In this document: positions 1 to 7,196 of the stretch, one piece after another | How the letters are laid out: each line of letters opens with the position of its first letter | How positions within the stretch are numbered: position 1 is the first letter of the stretch | Assembly (NCBI RefSeq): GCF_014621695.1 | Contig: NZ_CP061281.1 | Location: 5,456,001-5,520,000, forward strand | Length of the DNA stretch: 64,000 nucleotides | Source of the DNA: Streptomyces xanthii | GTDB taxonomy: Bacteria; Actinomycetota; Actinomycetes; Streptomycetales; Streptomycetaceae | Direction of reading: 5' to 3' | Program-made: the position numbers and the translations under genes | The notes under the pieces: generated by a model | Seen by the model: the letters and a program-made list of their open reading frames with translations, nothing else | Database searches by the model: none | What the model was told of the DNA's origin: nothing

Positions 1-112
1 GCATCCGGGTCTCGCCGACACCCGTGACGCCCTCGTCGGTGTGCACCTGGACATAGGTCAGGTTCCGCCACGGCGTGCCGACCACATGCGTGCTGATTCC
101 CGTGATGCGCAA
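1..112 (-). CDS. Enolase-superfamily (mandelate racemase/muconate lactonizing) enzyme, 5' end only
   Basis: Only the first 37 codons lie in the window; the gene runs off the left edge. They read LRITGISTHVVGTPWRN, then a segment ending VHTDEGVTGVGETRM, which matches the N-terminal capping-domain start of mandelate racemase / galactonate dehydratase-like enzymes (I-x-T followed by V-x-T-D-x-G-V-x-G-x-G-E). The family removes the alpha-proton of carboxylate substrates with Mg2+; the catalytic residues lie in the missing barrel, so the substrate cannot be told. The start is taken as TTG at 112, which has a GGGGG stretch about ten bases upstream; no ATG or GTG fits better. Confidence 0.7.
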   Translation of the reverse strand, partial: MRITGISTHVVGTPWRNLTYVQVHTDEGVTGVGETRM

Positions 113-301
113 GGCGATTGCCCCCAGTGATGTTCGATATTTCGTCACGCGTTCGAAATCGTGGCGAGACAGTAAGGACGGCCCTGTGGGGGTGTCAATG
201 GGTCTGCGTGGATCGGCTCACGACGGAAGGGCGTGTTCCGCACAGAAGATTCACAGTGTCGTCGTCCTGCCTCACCGCGTGGCGCCTAGCCTCCCTACGT
301 C

Positions 302-961
302 ATGGACTACTGCCACCCCTGCCGACGCCACCTCAACGGCGCTGTGACCTGCCCCGGTTGCGGCACACCCGCCGAGGCCGTGCGCGCCTACGCCGAGGCG
401 CTCGCCGCGGAGGAGGCGGTCGAGGAGACCGCGCCGGAACCCGAGGACGCGCCGGTCCGCCCGCGCGGCCGGCGGCGCCGGTCCTCCCGGGCCCGGACCC
501 AGCGGCGCAGGCGCCGTCGCGTGCTGCTCGTGGCGGCGGGCCTCGCCCTCGCGGCGGGCGGCCTCGGCGTCGCCGAGCTCTCCGAGTCCGGGGCGCCGGC
601 CGGCAACCAGGCCGCCCCCGACGTCACGGGCGCGGACGAGACCGGCGCCGCCGCGACGCCCTCCGCCGAGCCGAGCCAGGGCTCGACGCCGCCCGCCTCG
701 TACACCGGCAGCCCGACGGCCTCCGCGTCCCCGAGCGCGACCCGCGACGCCGCCGACGCCGAGAAGTCCCCGTCGAAGGAGCGGGAGAAGAAGGAGAGCC
801 CGAGCCCGGACGGCGCGGACACCCCCGCCGCGAGCACACCGCCGGACCGCCCCTCGACCTCCCGGCCCACGACGAGCGCCCCGCGCCCCACCTCCCCGCC
901 GCCCGCCCCGGCCCCGGCGCCGACGGAGACCTGCGACCGCTTCCTGTGGTGGTGCACCTGA
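302..961 (+). CDS. SCO2400-type zinc-ribbon, single-pass membrane protein
   Basis: A 219-residue protein with three parts. The N-terminus is a small zinc ribbon, YCHPCRRHLNGAVTCPGCG (two CxxC knuckles, residues 3-21). A charged Arg-rich stretch leads into one hydrophobic segment around residues 75-97. The rest is a long low-complexity Ser/Pro/Ala/Thr tail, probably outside the membrane, ending in a Trp/Cys-rich motif (CDRFLWWCT). The layout matches the SCO2400 family of Streptomyces, whose function is unknown. TAGCCT at 287-292 sits nine bases before the ATG and could be the -10 of a nearly leaderless transcript. The gene stands alone between a divergent gene and a convergent MarR gene. Confidence 0.75.
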   Translation: MDYCHPCRRHLNGAVTCPGCGTPAEAVRAYAEALAAEEAVEETAPEPEDAPVRPRGRRRRSSRARTQRRRRRRVLLVAAGLALAAGGLGVAELSESGAPAGNQAAPDVTGADETGAAATPSAEPSQGSTPPASYTGSPTASASPSATRDAADAEKSPSKEREKKESPSPDGADTPAASTPPDRPSTSRPTTSAPRPTSPPPAPAPAPTETCDRFLWWCT

Positions 962-1013
962 CGGCTGCCGCCGCACCTGGGCGAGCCGGTCGCCAGGCCG
1001 CGCGTCCGGCGGC

Positions 1014-1451
1014 TCAGGCGGTGCCGGTCATCCGCCGCAGCATGTCCCGGAACACGAGCCGCTCCTCGTGCGACAGCCCGGCCAGCGGCTCCCGGGCGAA
1101 GTCCAGCGAGTCCCGCAGGCTCCGCGCGACCCGCACGCCCTCCTCGGTCGGCGCGGCCACCTTCACCCGCCGGTCCCCGGGCGAGGGCCGCCGCTCCACC
1201 AGGCCCCGGGTCTCCAGCCGGTCCACGATCCCCGTGATGTTCGACGGCTCGCACTTCAGGCGCTGGGCGATCTGCCGCATCGGCAGCGGGTCGAGCGAGA
1301 GCAGCCCGAGGACCCGCGCCTGCGCCCCCGTGAGGCGGTGCCGCGCGGCGGCCTCCTCGTACTCCTGGTGGTAGCGCGCGACGACGGCTCCGATCAGCTC
1401 GACGACTTCGAGCGTGAGGGGGTCGGTGCGGCGCGAACGGGTGGCGGTCAT
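1014..1451 (-). CDS. MarR-family transcriptional regulator
   Basis: A 145-residue winged-helix repressor. Dimerisation helices flank a DNA-binding core at about residues 40-105, with the recognition region QIAQRLKCEPSNITGIVDRL and a basic wing RRPSPGDRRVK (87-97). Its only cysteine, Cys67, lies in the recognition helix and not at the N-terminus where OhrR-type sensors carry theirs, so peroxide sensing by the OhrR mechanism is unlikely. It is divergent from the oxidoreductase gene starting at 1571; two inverted repeats in the shared region (1482-1494, 1504-1522) are its probable operators. Inference: it represses itself and the oxidoreductase in response to an electrophile or phenolic ligand. 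Confidence 0.9.
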   Translation of the reverse strand: MTATRSRRTDPLTLEVVELIGAVVARYHQEYEEAAARHRLTGAQARVLGLLSLDPLPMRQIAQRLKCEPSNITGIVDRLETRGLVERRPSPGDRRVKVAAPTEEGVRVARSLRDSLDFAREPLAGLSHEERLVFRDMLRRMTGTA

Positions 1452-1473
1452 GCCGTCCAGGGTACCCAGATAC

Positions 1474-1522
1474 TTGACATTCTGAAATATTCAGACGCAT
1501 GGTTGTTTCAGGTAGTGAAACA
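1474..1522 (+). promoter_or_regulatory. Promoter and paired operators between MarR and oxidoreductase genes
   Basis: A consensus -35 hexamer TTGACA (1474-1479) is followed by the dyad CTGAA-ATA-TTCAG (1482-1494) and by TGTTTCA-N5-TGAAACA (1504-1522), a perfect 7-bp inverted repeat. A weak -10 (CATGGT, 1498-1503) lies at an 18-bp spacing. Dyads overlapping the -35/-10 region of a divergent MarR gene are the usual arrangement for MarR repression. Confidence 0.7.
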
Positions 1523-1570
1523 TTCGGAGCAACCGTCCGAGCCGTACCCCCAGCCGCGAAGGATCAGCGC

Positions 1571-2596
1571 ATGTCCGCCGACACCCCTCAGATTCCCGCC
1601 ACCGGCCGCGAGTGGGCCCTGATCAGCCGCCCGGTCGGCTGGCCGAAGCCCGAGGACTTCGAGCTGCGCGAGGCCCCCGTCGAGGCGCCCGCCGCCGGCC
1701 AGGTCCTGGTCAAGAACCTGTACCTGTCGGTCGACCCGTACATGCGCGGCCGGATGAGCGCCGCGAAGTCGTACGTCGCCCCGTACGAGCTGGGCAAGGC
1801 CATGCAGGGCGGCGCGGTCGGCGTCGTCATCGCCTCGAACGACGAGGGCGTCGCGGTCGGCGACCACGTCCTGCACTTCTTCGGCTGGCGCGAGTACGCG
1901 ACCTTCGACGCCAAGCAGGCCGTCAAGGTCGACCCGGACGCCGCGCCCCTGTCCACCTACCTCGGCGTCCTCGGCATGACCGGCCTCACCGCCTACGCGG
2001 GCCTGCTGCGCACCCTCTCCTTCAAGGAGGGCGACAGCGTCTTCGTGTCCGGCGCGGCGGGCGCGGTCGGCAGCCAGGTCGGCCAGATCGCCAAGCTCAA
2101 GGGCGCCTCGCGCGTCATCGGCTCGGCCGGCTCGGACGAGAAGGTCAAGCTGCTCCTGGAGGAGTACGGCTTCGACGCGGCTTTCAACTACAAGACGGGC
2201 GAGGTCCACAGCCTCCTGAAGGAGGCGGCCCCCGACGGCATCGACACCTACTTCGACAACGTCGGCGGTGAACACCTGGAGGCCGCCATCGGCCGTCTGA
2301 ACCGTGACGGGCGCATCGCCATCTGCGGCGCGATCTCCGTCTACAACACCACGGAGCCGGCCCCGGGCCCCCGCAACCTCGCGCGCCTGATCCAGACCCG
2401 CGGCCGCATCGAGGGCTTCCTCGTCGGCGACCACTACGACCTGCAGCCGCAGTTCGTGCAGGAGGTCGGCGCCTGGATCCGCTCCGGTGAGCTCAAGTAC
2501 CGCGAGACCTTCGTGGACGGCATCGAGAACAACCTGGAGGCGTTCATGGGCGTCCTCCGCGGCGACAACACCGGCAAGATGATCGTCAAGCTCTGA
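1571..2596 (+). CDS. NADP-dependent medium-chain oxidoreductase (zinc-free, leukotriene B4 dehydrogenase / CurA-like)
   Basis: A 341-residue MDR-superfamily enzyme that reduces activated C=C bonds of enones and enals with NADPH. Hallmarks are YLSVDPYMRGRM near the N-terminus, GMTGLTAYAGL at mid-length, the Rossmann glycine motif VSGAAGAVGSQVGQIAKLKG, then FNYK and DGIDTYFDNVGGE. Catalytic zinc cysteines are absent, as expected for this subgroup. An open frame continues upstream, but ATG 1571 is chosen because AAGGA lies seven bases before it and it gives the usual family length. It is divergent from the MarR gene and followed by a strong terminator (2621-2650), so it is probably the only gene in its transcript. 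Confidence 0.9.
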   Translation: MSADTPQIPATGREWALISRPVGWPKPEDFELREAPVEAPAAGQVLVKNLYLSVDPYMRGRMSAAKSYVAPYELGKAMQGGAVGVVIASNDEGVAVGDHVLHFFGWREYATFDAKQAVKVDPDAAPLSTYLGVLGMTGLTAYAGLLRTLSFKEGDSVFVSGAAGAVGSQVGQIAKLKGASRVIGSAGSDEKVKLLLEEYGFDAAFNYKTGEVHSLLKEAAPDGIDTYFDNVGGEHLEAAIGRLNRDGRIAICGAISVYNTTEPAPGPRNLARLIQTRGRIEGFLVGDHYDLQPQFVQEVGAWIRSGELKYRETFVDGIENNLEAFMGVLRGDNTGKMIVKL

Positions 2597-2620
2597 CATC
2601 CACCGCTTCCGGTACGCACT

Positions 2621-2656
2621 GTGGCCCCCGTCTGTGACGGGGGCCACTTTCGTTCT
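2621..2656 (+). terminator. Rho-independent terminator after the oxidoreductase gene
   Basis: GTGGCCCCCGTC (2621-2632), a 3-nt loop, GACGGGGGCCAC (2636-2647), then TTTCGTTCT. A 12-bp perfect stem with a T-rich tail directly after the stop codon at 2596. Confidence 0.9.
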
Positions 2657-2678
2657 GCGCGCCATTCGCTACTCTCTT

Positions 2679-2691
2679 TCCGTAATACGGA
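2679..2691 (+). promoter_or_regulatory. Palindromic operator candidate before ohr
   Basis: TCCGTA-A-TACGGA is a perfect 13-bp palindrome about 40 bases before the ohr start codon. It differs in sequence from the MarR dyads at 1482-1522, so a different regulator is likely. Confidence 0.45.
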
Positions 2692-2732
2692 TCTGACTTT
2701 CCGCTTAATGGATTGATTGAGGGAGTACGGGC

Positions 2733-3155
2733 ATGGCCATCACGCAGTCCGACGTCGTCTACACCGCCGTAGCCACCGCCGAGAACGGCCGCGACGGCCG
2801 CGTCGCCACCGACGACGGCAAGCTCGACGTCGTCGTGAACCCGCCGAAGGAGCAGGGCGGCTCGGGCGAGGGCACCAACCCGGAGCAGCTCTTCGCCGCC
2901 GGCTACAGCGCCTGCTTCCAGGGCGCCCTCGCCGTCGTCGCCCGCCAGGAGAACGCCGACGTCTCCGGCTCGACCGTCACCGCCCACGTCGGCATCGGCA
3001 AGAACGACGAGGGCTTCGGCATCATCGTCGACATCAAGGCGTCGATCCCGAACGTGGACGCGGCCACCGCCAAGGACCTCGTCGAGAAGGCCCACCAGGT
3101 CTGCCCGTACTCCAAGGCGACCCGCGGCAACATCACGGTCACGCTCTCCGTCTGA
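2733..3155 (+). CDS. ohr: Organic hydroperoxide resistance protein (Ohr/OsmC family)
   Basis: A 140-residue thiol peroxidase that reduces organic and lipid hydroperoxides in the cytoplasm. Both reactive cysteines of Ohr are present: Cys61 in GYSACFQGAL (peroxidatic) and Cys124 in VCPYSKATRGN (resolving); Glu51 in the NPEQLFAAG motif is also conserved. Length is exactly that of the family. GAGGGAG precedes the ATG. An OhrR of the classical type is not adjacent; the nearest MarR gene (1014-1451) lacks the N-terminal sensing cysteine. A terminator lies upstream, so ohr has its own promoter, probably overlapping the palindrome at 2679-2691. Confidence 0.95.
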   Translation: MAITQSDVVYTAVATAENGRDGRVATDDGKLDVVVNPPKEQGGSGEGTNPEQLFAAGYSACFQGALAVVARQENADVSGSTVTAHVGIGKNDEGFGIIVDIKASIPNVDAATAKDLVEKAHQVCPYSKATRGNITVTLSV

Positions 3156-3205
3156 GCCTGACAGGCCCGCAGAGGCCGCCGGACCCGTCCCGTAAGGTGT
3201 GCGCC

Positions 3206-4039
3206 ATGCGTGATCTCGGGGCGGGCTTCGGCTATCTGATGAAGGGGCAACGATGGGTTGCCCAGCACGGCAAGCAGTACGGCTGGAGCCTGCTGCCCGG
3301 TCTGATCACCCTGGTCCTGTACGCGGCCGCGCTGGTCTGCCTCGCCGTCTGGGGCACCGACTTCGTCGGGTGGGCCACCCCGTTCGCCGACGACTGGTCC
3401 TCGCCGTGGCTCGGCCTCTTCCGCGGCTTCCTCACCGTCGTCCTCTTCGCCCTCGCGCTGCTCCTGTCGGTACTGACCTTCACCGCGGTCACGCTCCTGA
3501 TCGGCCAGCCCTTCTACGAGTCCCTGTCCGAGCAGGTCGACATCGCCGAGGGCGGCCACGCCCCCGAGTCCGGCCTGCCGCTCTGGCGCGAGCTGTGGAT
3601 CTCGGCGCGCGACAGCCTCCGCATCCTGCTCCGCGCCGGCCTGTGGGGCGTTCTCCTCTTCGCCTGCGGCTTCCTCCCCTTCGTCGGCCAGACGGTCGTC
3701 CCCGTCATCGGCTTCTTCGTCACGGGCTTCTTCCTCACGGAGGAACTGACGGCGGTGGCCCTCCAGCGCCGCGAGGTCCAACTCCGCGACCGCCTCGCCC
3801 TGTTGCGCTCCCGCAAGTCCCTGGTCTGGGGCTTCGGCACGCCGTTGGCGGTGGCGTTCCTGGTCCCGTTCGTGGCGGTCTTCCTGATGCCGGGCGCCGT
3901 CGCCGGGGCCACCCTGATGGTCCGGGACCTCGAGTCCCCGCCCGACGACAGCGCCGCGTCGGGCGTGCGCCCGGCCACGCCGCACCCGCACCCGCACCCC
4001 GCGCCGAACCCCTACACGGCGGACGGCACCCCGCGATGA
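3206..4039 (+). CDS. EI24/CysZ-like integral membrane protein
   Basis: A 277-residue protein beginning MRDLGAGFGYLMKGQRWV, typical of actinobacterial EI24-domain (CysZ-like) proteins. Hydrophobic segments are visible near residues 30-55, 70-100, 140-170 and 200-240, with the conserved GQPFYESLSEQVD loop between them. CysZ of other bacteria is a sulfate permease, but substrate use by actinobacterial members is not established. The tail is rich in Pro and His (HPHPHPHPAPNPY). TAAGGT at 3193-3198, seven bases before the ATG, suggests a leaderless transcript. Its TGA overlaps the next ATG (ATGA), so the two genes are translationally coupled. Confidence 0.8.
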   Translation: MRDLGAGFGYLMKGQRWVAQHGKQYGWSLLPGLITLVLYAAALVCLAVWGTDFVGWATPFADDWSSPWLGLFRGFLTVVLFALALLLSVLTFTAVTLLIGQPFYESLSEQVDIAEGGHAPESGLPLWRELWISARDSLRILLRAGLWGVLLFACGFLPFVGQTVVPVIGFFVTGFFLTEELTAVALQRREVQLRDRLALLRSRKSLVWGFGTPLAVAFLVPFVAVFLMPGAVAGATLMVRDLESPPDDSAASGVRPATPHPHPHPAPNPYTADGTPR

Positions 4040-4365
4040 AGACCGCGAACCTCGCAGTCCTGTTCGCCGTCGAGCTGATCGCCCTCGGCGCGGTCGGCGC
4101 CTACGGCTTCACCCGCGACGTCTCCACCGCGCTGGCCTGGCTCTACGGCCTCCTGGGCCTGGCCGTGATGATCACCACCTGGTCCCTCTTCGGCTCACCG
4201 AAGGCCCGCTGGAAGACCCGCGGCGCCGCACGCGTCGCCTTCGAGCTGGCCTGGTTCGGCGCCGGAGTCGCCGCCCTCGCCCTGTCCGGCGCCTACGTCT
4301 GGGCCGCCCTGTTCGCCGCCGTCTGCGCCGTGAGCAAGGCCCTGGCCGCCGCCTGGGAGCAGTAG
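4036..4365 (+). CDS. YrdB family (DUF2568) small membrane protein
   Basis: A 109-residue protein made almost entirely of four hydrophobic segments (about residues 5-25, 30-52, 65-85 and 88-105) with the short polar loop FGSPKARWKTRG between the second and third. This is the YrdB/DUF2568 layout; function unknown. The ATG overlaps the stop of the EI24-like gene by four bases (ATGA), giving a two-gene operon. It ends nine bases before the stop of convergent galM. Confidence 0.75.
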   Translation: MKTANLAVLFAVELIALGAVGAYGFTRDVSTALAWLYGLLGLAVMITTWSLFGSPKARWKTRGAARVAFELAWFGAGVAALALSGAYVWAALFAAVCAVSKALAAAWEQ

Positions 4366-4373
4366 GCGGAGGA

Positions 4374-5387
4374 TCAGGCGTCGGTGCCGAACGTGTACAC
4401 CGTCCGCGACCGGAACACCTCGCCGGGCCGCAGCACCGTGGACGGGAACTCCGGCCGGTTGGGCGAGTCCGGGAAGTGCTGGGTCTCCAGCGCGATCCCG
4501 GCGCCCGGCTCGAACGGCAGCGCCGCGTCGAAGTGATCGGCCGTGTAGAGCTGCAGCCCCGGCTCGGTCGTCGCGACTCCCAGCGTCCGCCCCGACACCG
4601 GGTCGTGCAGCCCTGCCACCTCCACCGCCCGGGCCGTGACGCCCTTGTCCAGCACGTAGTTGTGGTCGTACCCGGACCCGGCCGTCCGCGGGGCGCGGAA
4701 GTCGAAGCGGGTCCCGGTCACGTCGAGCAGCTCACCGGTCGGCACCAGATCGCCGTCCGCCATGGTCACCCGCCCGCCGTCGATCCGCACCGCGTGCCCG
4801 GCCGCGCTCCCCGCCTTCCCGTCCGTGCCGCCCAGGTTCCAGTACGTGTGATTGGTCAGGTTCACCACCGTCGGGGCGTCGGTGACCGCCTCGTACGTGA
4901 TGCTCAACGCCCCGCCCGCCTCCAGCGCGTACGTCGCCGACACCTCCAGACGGCCCGGGAAACCCTCCTCGCCGTCCGGTGACACCCGGCTCAGCCGCAC
5001 CGCGTACGGACCGGCCTGCTCCGCCGCCCACACGTGTCGGTCGAAGCCGCGCTCACCGCCGTGCAGCGCGTTCGGCCCGTTGTTCCGCGCGAGCGGGTAC
5101 GTGTGCCCGTCGAGCGTGAAGCGGCCCTGGGCGATCCGGTTCGCGTAGCGGCCGACCAGCGCCCCGAAGTACGGCCCCGTGTGCCTCAGATAGCCGTCGA
5201 GATCAGCGAACCCGAGCACCACGTCGGCTCGCGCGCCCGTCCGGTCGGGCGTCTCGACCGATTGCACGATCCCGCCGTACGTCAGGACGCGCACCCGCAC
5301 CCCGTCCCGTTCGAGCGTCCAGCGATGGACATCGGACGAGAGAAGTTCATCGGTGTCGGAAAGTGTGCCGAAAAGTTCGCTGCGCAT
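4374..5387 (-). CDS. galM: Aldose 1-epimerase (galactose mutarotase)
   Basis: A 337-residue cytoplasmic enzyme that interconverts the alpha and beta anomers of galactose and other aldoses. The family's catalytic residues are visible: His109 in NALHGGERGFDRH, His180 in VVNLTNHTYWNLGG, and the catalytic base Glu301 in GIALETQHFPDSPN. The sugar-binding segment GRYANRIAQGRF is intact. It follows the SGNH lipoprotein gene by about 30 bases on the same strand and is probably cotranscribed with it. Confidence 0.95.
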   Translation of the reverse strand: MRSELFGTLSDTDELLSSDVHRWTLERDGVRVRVLTYGGIVQSVETPDRTGARADVVLGFADLDGYLRHTGPYFGALVGRYANRIAQGRFTLDGHTYPLARNNGPNALHGGERGFDRHVWAAEQAGPYAVRLSRVSPDGEEGFPGRLEVSATYALEAGGALSITYEAVTDAPTVVNLTNHTYWNLGGTDGKAGSAAGHAVRIDGGRVTMADGDLVPTGELLDVTGTRFDFRAPRTAGSGYDHNYVLDKGVTARAVEVAGLHDPVSGRTLGVATTEPGLQLYTADHFDAALPFEPGAGIALETQHFPDSPNRPEFPSTVLRPGEVFRSRTVYTFGTDA

Positions 5388-5417
5388 GATCGGGACCCTA
5401 CGCCGGGCCCCGCCGGC

Positions 5418-6332
5418 TCACGCCCCGGGTTCCCGCACCGGCTCCCTCGACGTCACCCCGCGGTACGCGAGCGCCGCGAGCCGCGCCTGCCCGTCCCGGC
5501 TCGGATGGAACCAGTCCCAGTGGCTCAACTGCCGCTGCCCGAACCGGTAGTCGAAGACCGCGCCGCCGTCGTACCGGCACCGCTCGTCCTGCGCGCACAC
5601 GTCCTCGAGCACCTTGTTGTACGCGATCACGCGCTCCTGCACCCGGTCCCGCCGGGCCCCCGCGACCGCGTCCAGGGCGTCCGGATCGGCCAGCATCGAC
5701 GAACAGATCCCGAGCTTCCACACCTGCTTGCCCAGATCGCTGGCGCGGCCCTCGGACCACAGCCGCTTCAGGTCCGGCACGCTCATCACGTAGACCTGCG
5801 CCTTCGGCGCCGCCTCGCGCAGCCGGCGCAGCGACTTCTCGAAGTCCTCCCGGAACGTGCTGACCGGCGTCATCGACGTGGCGGTCGGCCGGCACGCGTC
5901 GTTGGACCCCGCCATCACCGTCACCAGTTCCGGGGTGCGGGCCCCGGCCCGCGCCATCTGCGCCGGCAGGTCCTCCATCCGGGCACCGGTGCGCGCGTAG
6001 TTCCAACTGTGCGTCTGCGCGCGGCTCGTGCCCAGCAGCCGTACCGCGAGACTGCGTACCTGCGCGTCCGAACCCGTCGCCCACGACACCTCGGGGCAGT
6101 CCGACAGGACGCTGCACGCGTCGAAGCCGCGCGTGATCGAGTCGCCCACCGCGGCGACCGACTCCGGGCTCGTGTCCCAGGCCGGCGTGGGGGAGGGGGA
6201 CGGCGAGGGCGAGGAACGGGTGCCGCGCGCGCCCTGCGAGGTGTCGGCCGTGCCCGAACAGGCCGTCAGCGCCGAGAGACCGAGGACGCCCGCCACCACA
6301 CCGGCCACCGCCCGGTGACTCCGCGCCCGCAT
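5418..6332 (-). CDS. SGNH/GDSL-type hydrolase lipoprotein
   Basis: A 304-residue predicted lipoprotein: Arg-containing n-region, hydrophobic core and lipobox LTAC (Cys25), then a Ser/Pro linker. The SGNH fold follows: block I AAVGDSITRGFDAC with nucleophile Ser65, block III VMAGSNDACRP, and the C-terminal Asp273-x-x-His276 in DWFHPSRDG. Such enzymes hydrolyse esters or deacetylate surface glycans or lipids; the substrate is unknown. GAGAGG lies before the ATG. Downstream galM follows after about 30 bases on the same strand. Confidence 0.9.
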   Translation of the reverse strand: MRARSHRAVAGVVAGVLGLSALTACSGTADTSQGARGTRSSPSPSPSPTPAWDTSPESVAAVGDSITRGFDACSVLSDCPEVSWATGSDAQVRSLAVRLLGTSRAQTHSWNYARTGARMEDLPAQMARAGARTPELVTVMAGSNDACRPTATSMTPVSTFREDFEKSLRRLREAAPKAQVYVMSVPDLKRLWSEGRASDLGKQVWKLGICSSMLADPDALDAVAGARRDRVQERVIAYNKVLEDVCAQDERCRYDGGAVFDYRFGQRQLSHWDWFHPSRDGQARLAALAYRGVTSREPVREPGA

Positions 6333-6631
6333 CCGTGGTCCTCTCCGTCAATCGCCGTCGTCAAGCTTCGTCCGCCGTGCGCACACCCTGCCGCCCCGTC
6401 TGACGCCGTACGCGGGGCCGGGGTTGCGCCCCGCCGGGTGAAAGGTCGGAGTTTGTGCGCCCCGGGACCGACAGTACGACACACTCCTTGCACCGCTCCG
6501 CGATAGCCTCGCCCCGGGGTCCCGGGTCGGTCCGGTGAGATCTCGCTGTACCGGTTCCGCTAAATTACAACACGTTAAATTTGCCCCTTTTTGTCGGAGT
6601 CTTTTCGATCCGGTCGACACGGGAGGTCCCG

Positions 6632-7126
6632 GTGACGACACGTGGAGTTCTCTACGTGCACTCCGCGCCACGCGCGCTGTGCCCGCATGTCGAGTGGGCG
6701 GTCGCGGGCGTGCTCGGTGCGCGCGTCAGTCTCGACTGGATCAGACAGCCCGCGGCGCCCGGCACCTGGAGATCGGAGTTCTCCTGGCGGGGCGAGGCCG
6801 GTACCGCCGCCCAACTCGCCTCCGCACTGCGCGGCTGGCAGCTGCTGCGCTTCGAGGTCACGGCCGAGCCCTGCGCGGCGGCCGAGGGCGAGCGCTACAG
6901 CGCCACACCCGAACTCGGCATCTTCCACGCCGTCACCGGTGTGCACGGCGACATCCTGATCCCGGAGGACCGTCTGCGCGCCGCCCTGACCCGCTCCCAG
7001 CGCGGCGAGACCGACCTGGAGTCCGAGGTCGCCCGCCTCCTCGGCAAGCCCTGGGACGACGAACTGGAACCCTTCCGCTACGCGGGCGAGGGCGCACCCG
7101 TGCGCTGGCTCCACCAGGTCGTGTAG
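6632..7126 (+). CDS. DUF3145 domain protein
   Basis: A 164-residue actinobacterial protein whose whole length is the DUF3145 domain (VTTRGVLYVHSAPRALCPHV through WLHQVV). It has no signal peptide or membrane segment. Its function is unknown. GTG 6632 is chosen because GGGAGGT lies at 6621-6627 and translation from it begins at the conserved TTRGVLYVHSAP. The gene is convergent with the fab operon, separated by a shared bidirectional terminator. The region before it (6550-6610) is unusually AT-rich for this genome and probably contains the promoter. Confidence 0.85.
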   Translation: MTTRGVLYVHSAPRALCPHVEWAVAGVLGARVSLDWIRQPAAPGTWRSEFSWRGEAGTAAQLASALRGWQLLRFEVTAEPCAAAEGERYSATPELGIFHAVTGVHGDILIPEDRLRAALTRSQRGETDLESEVARLLGKPWDDELEPFRYAGEGAPVRWLHQVV

Positions 7127-7141
7127 CGCGCCGGGAATGAC

Positions 7142-7180
7142 GAAGGGGCCCGCCGGGATCGAATCCCGGCGGGCCCCTTC
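7142..7180. terminator. Bidirectional terminator between DUF3145 gene and fabF
   Basis: Perfect 18-bp stem: GAAGGGGCCCGCCGGGAT (7142-7159), loop CGA, and its exact reverse complement (7163-7180). Both ends carry a short A or T run, so it can end transcription from both convergent genes (stops at 7126 and 7197). Confidence 0.9.
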
Positions 7181-7196
7181 ACCGCTGAACGGCAGG

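Noticed and set aside
1014-1451. MarR protein as OhrR for the nearby ohr gene
   Set aside because: No N-terminal reactive cysteine; Cys67 is in the DNA-recognition helix; the dyads here differ from the palindrome before ohr.
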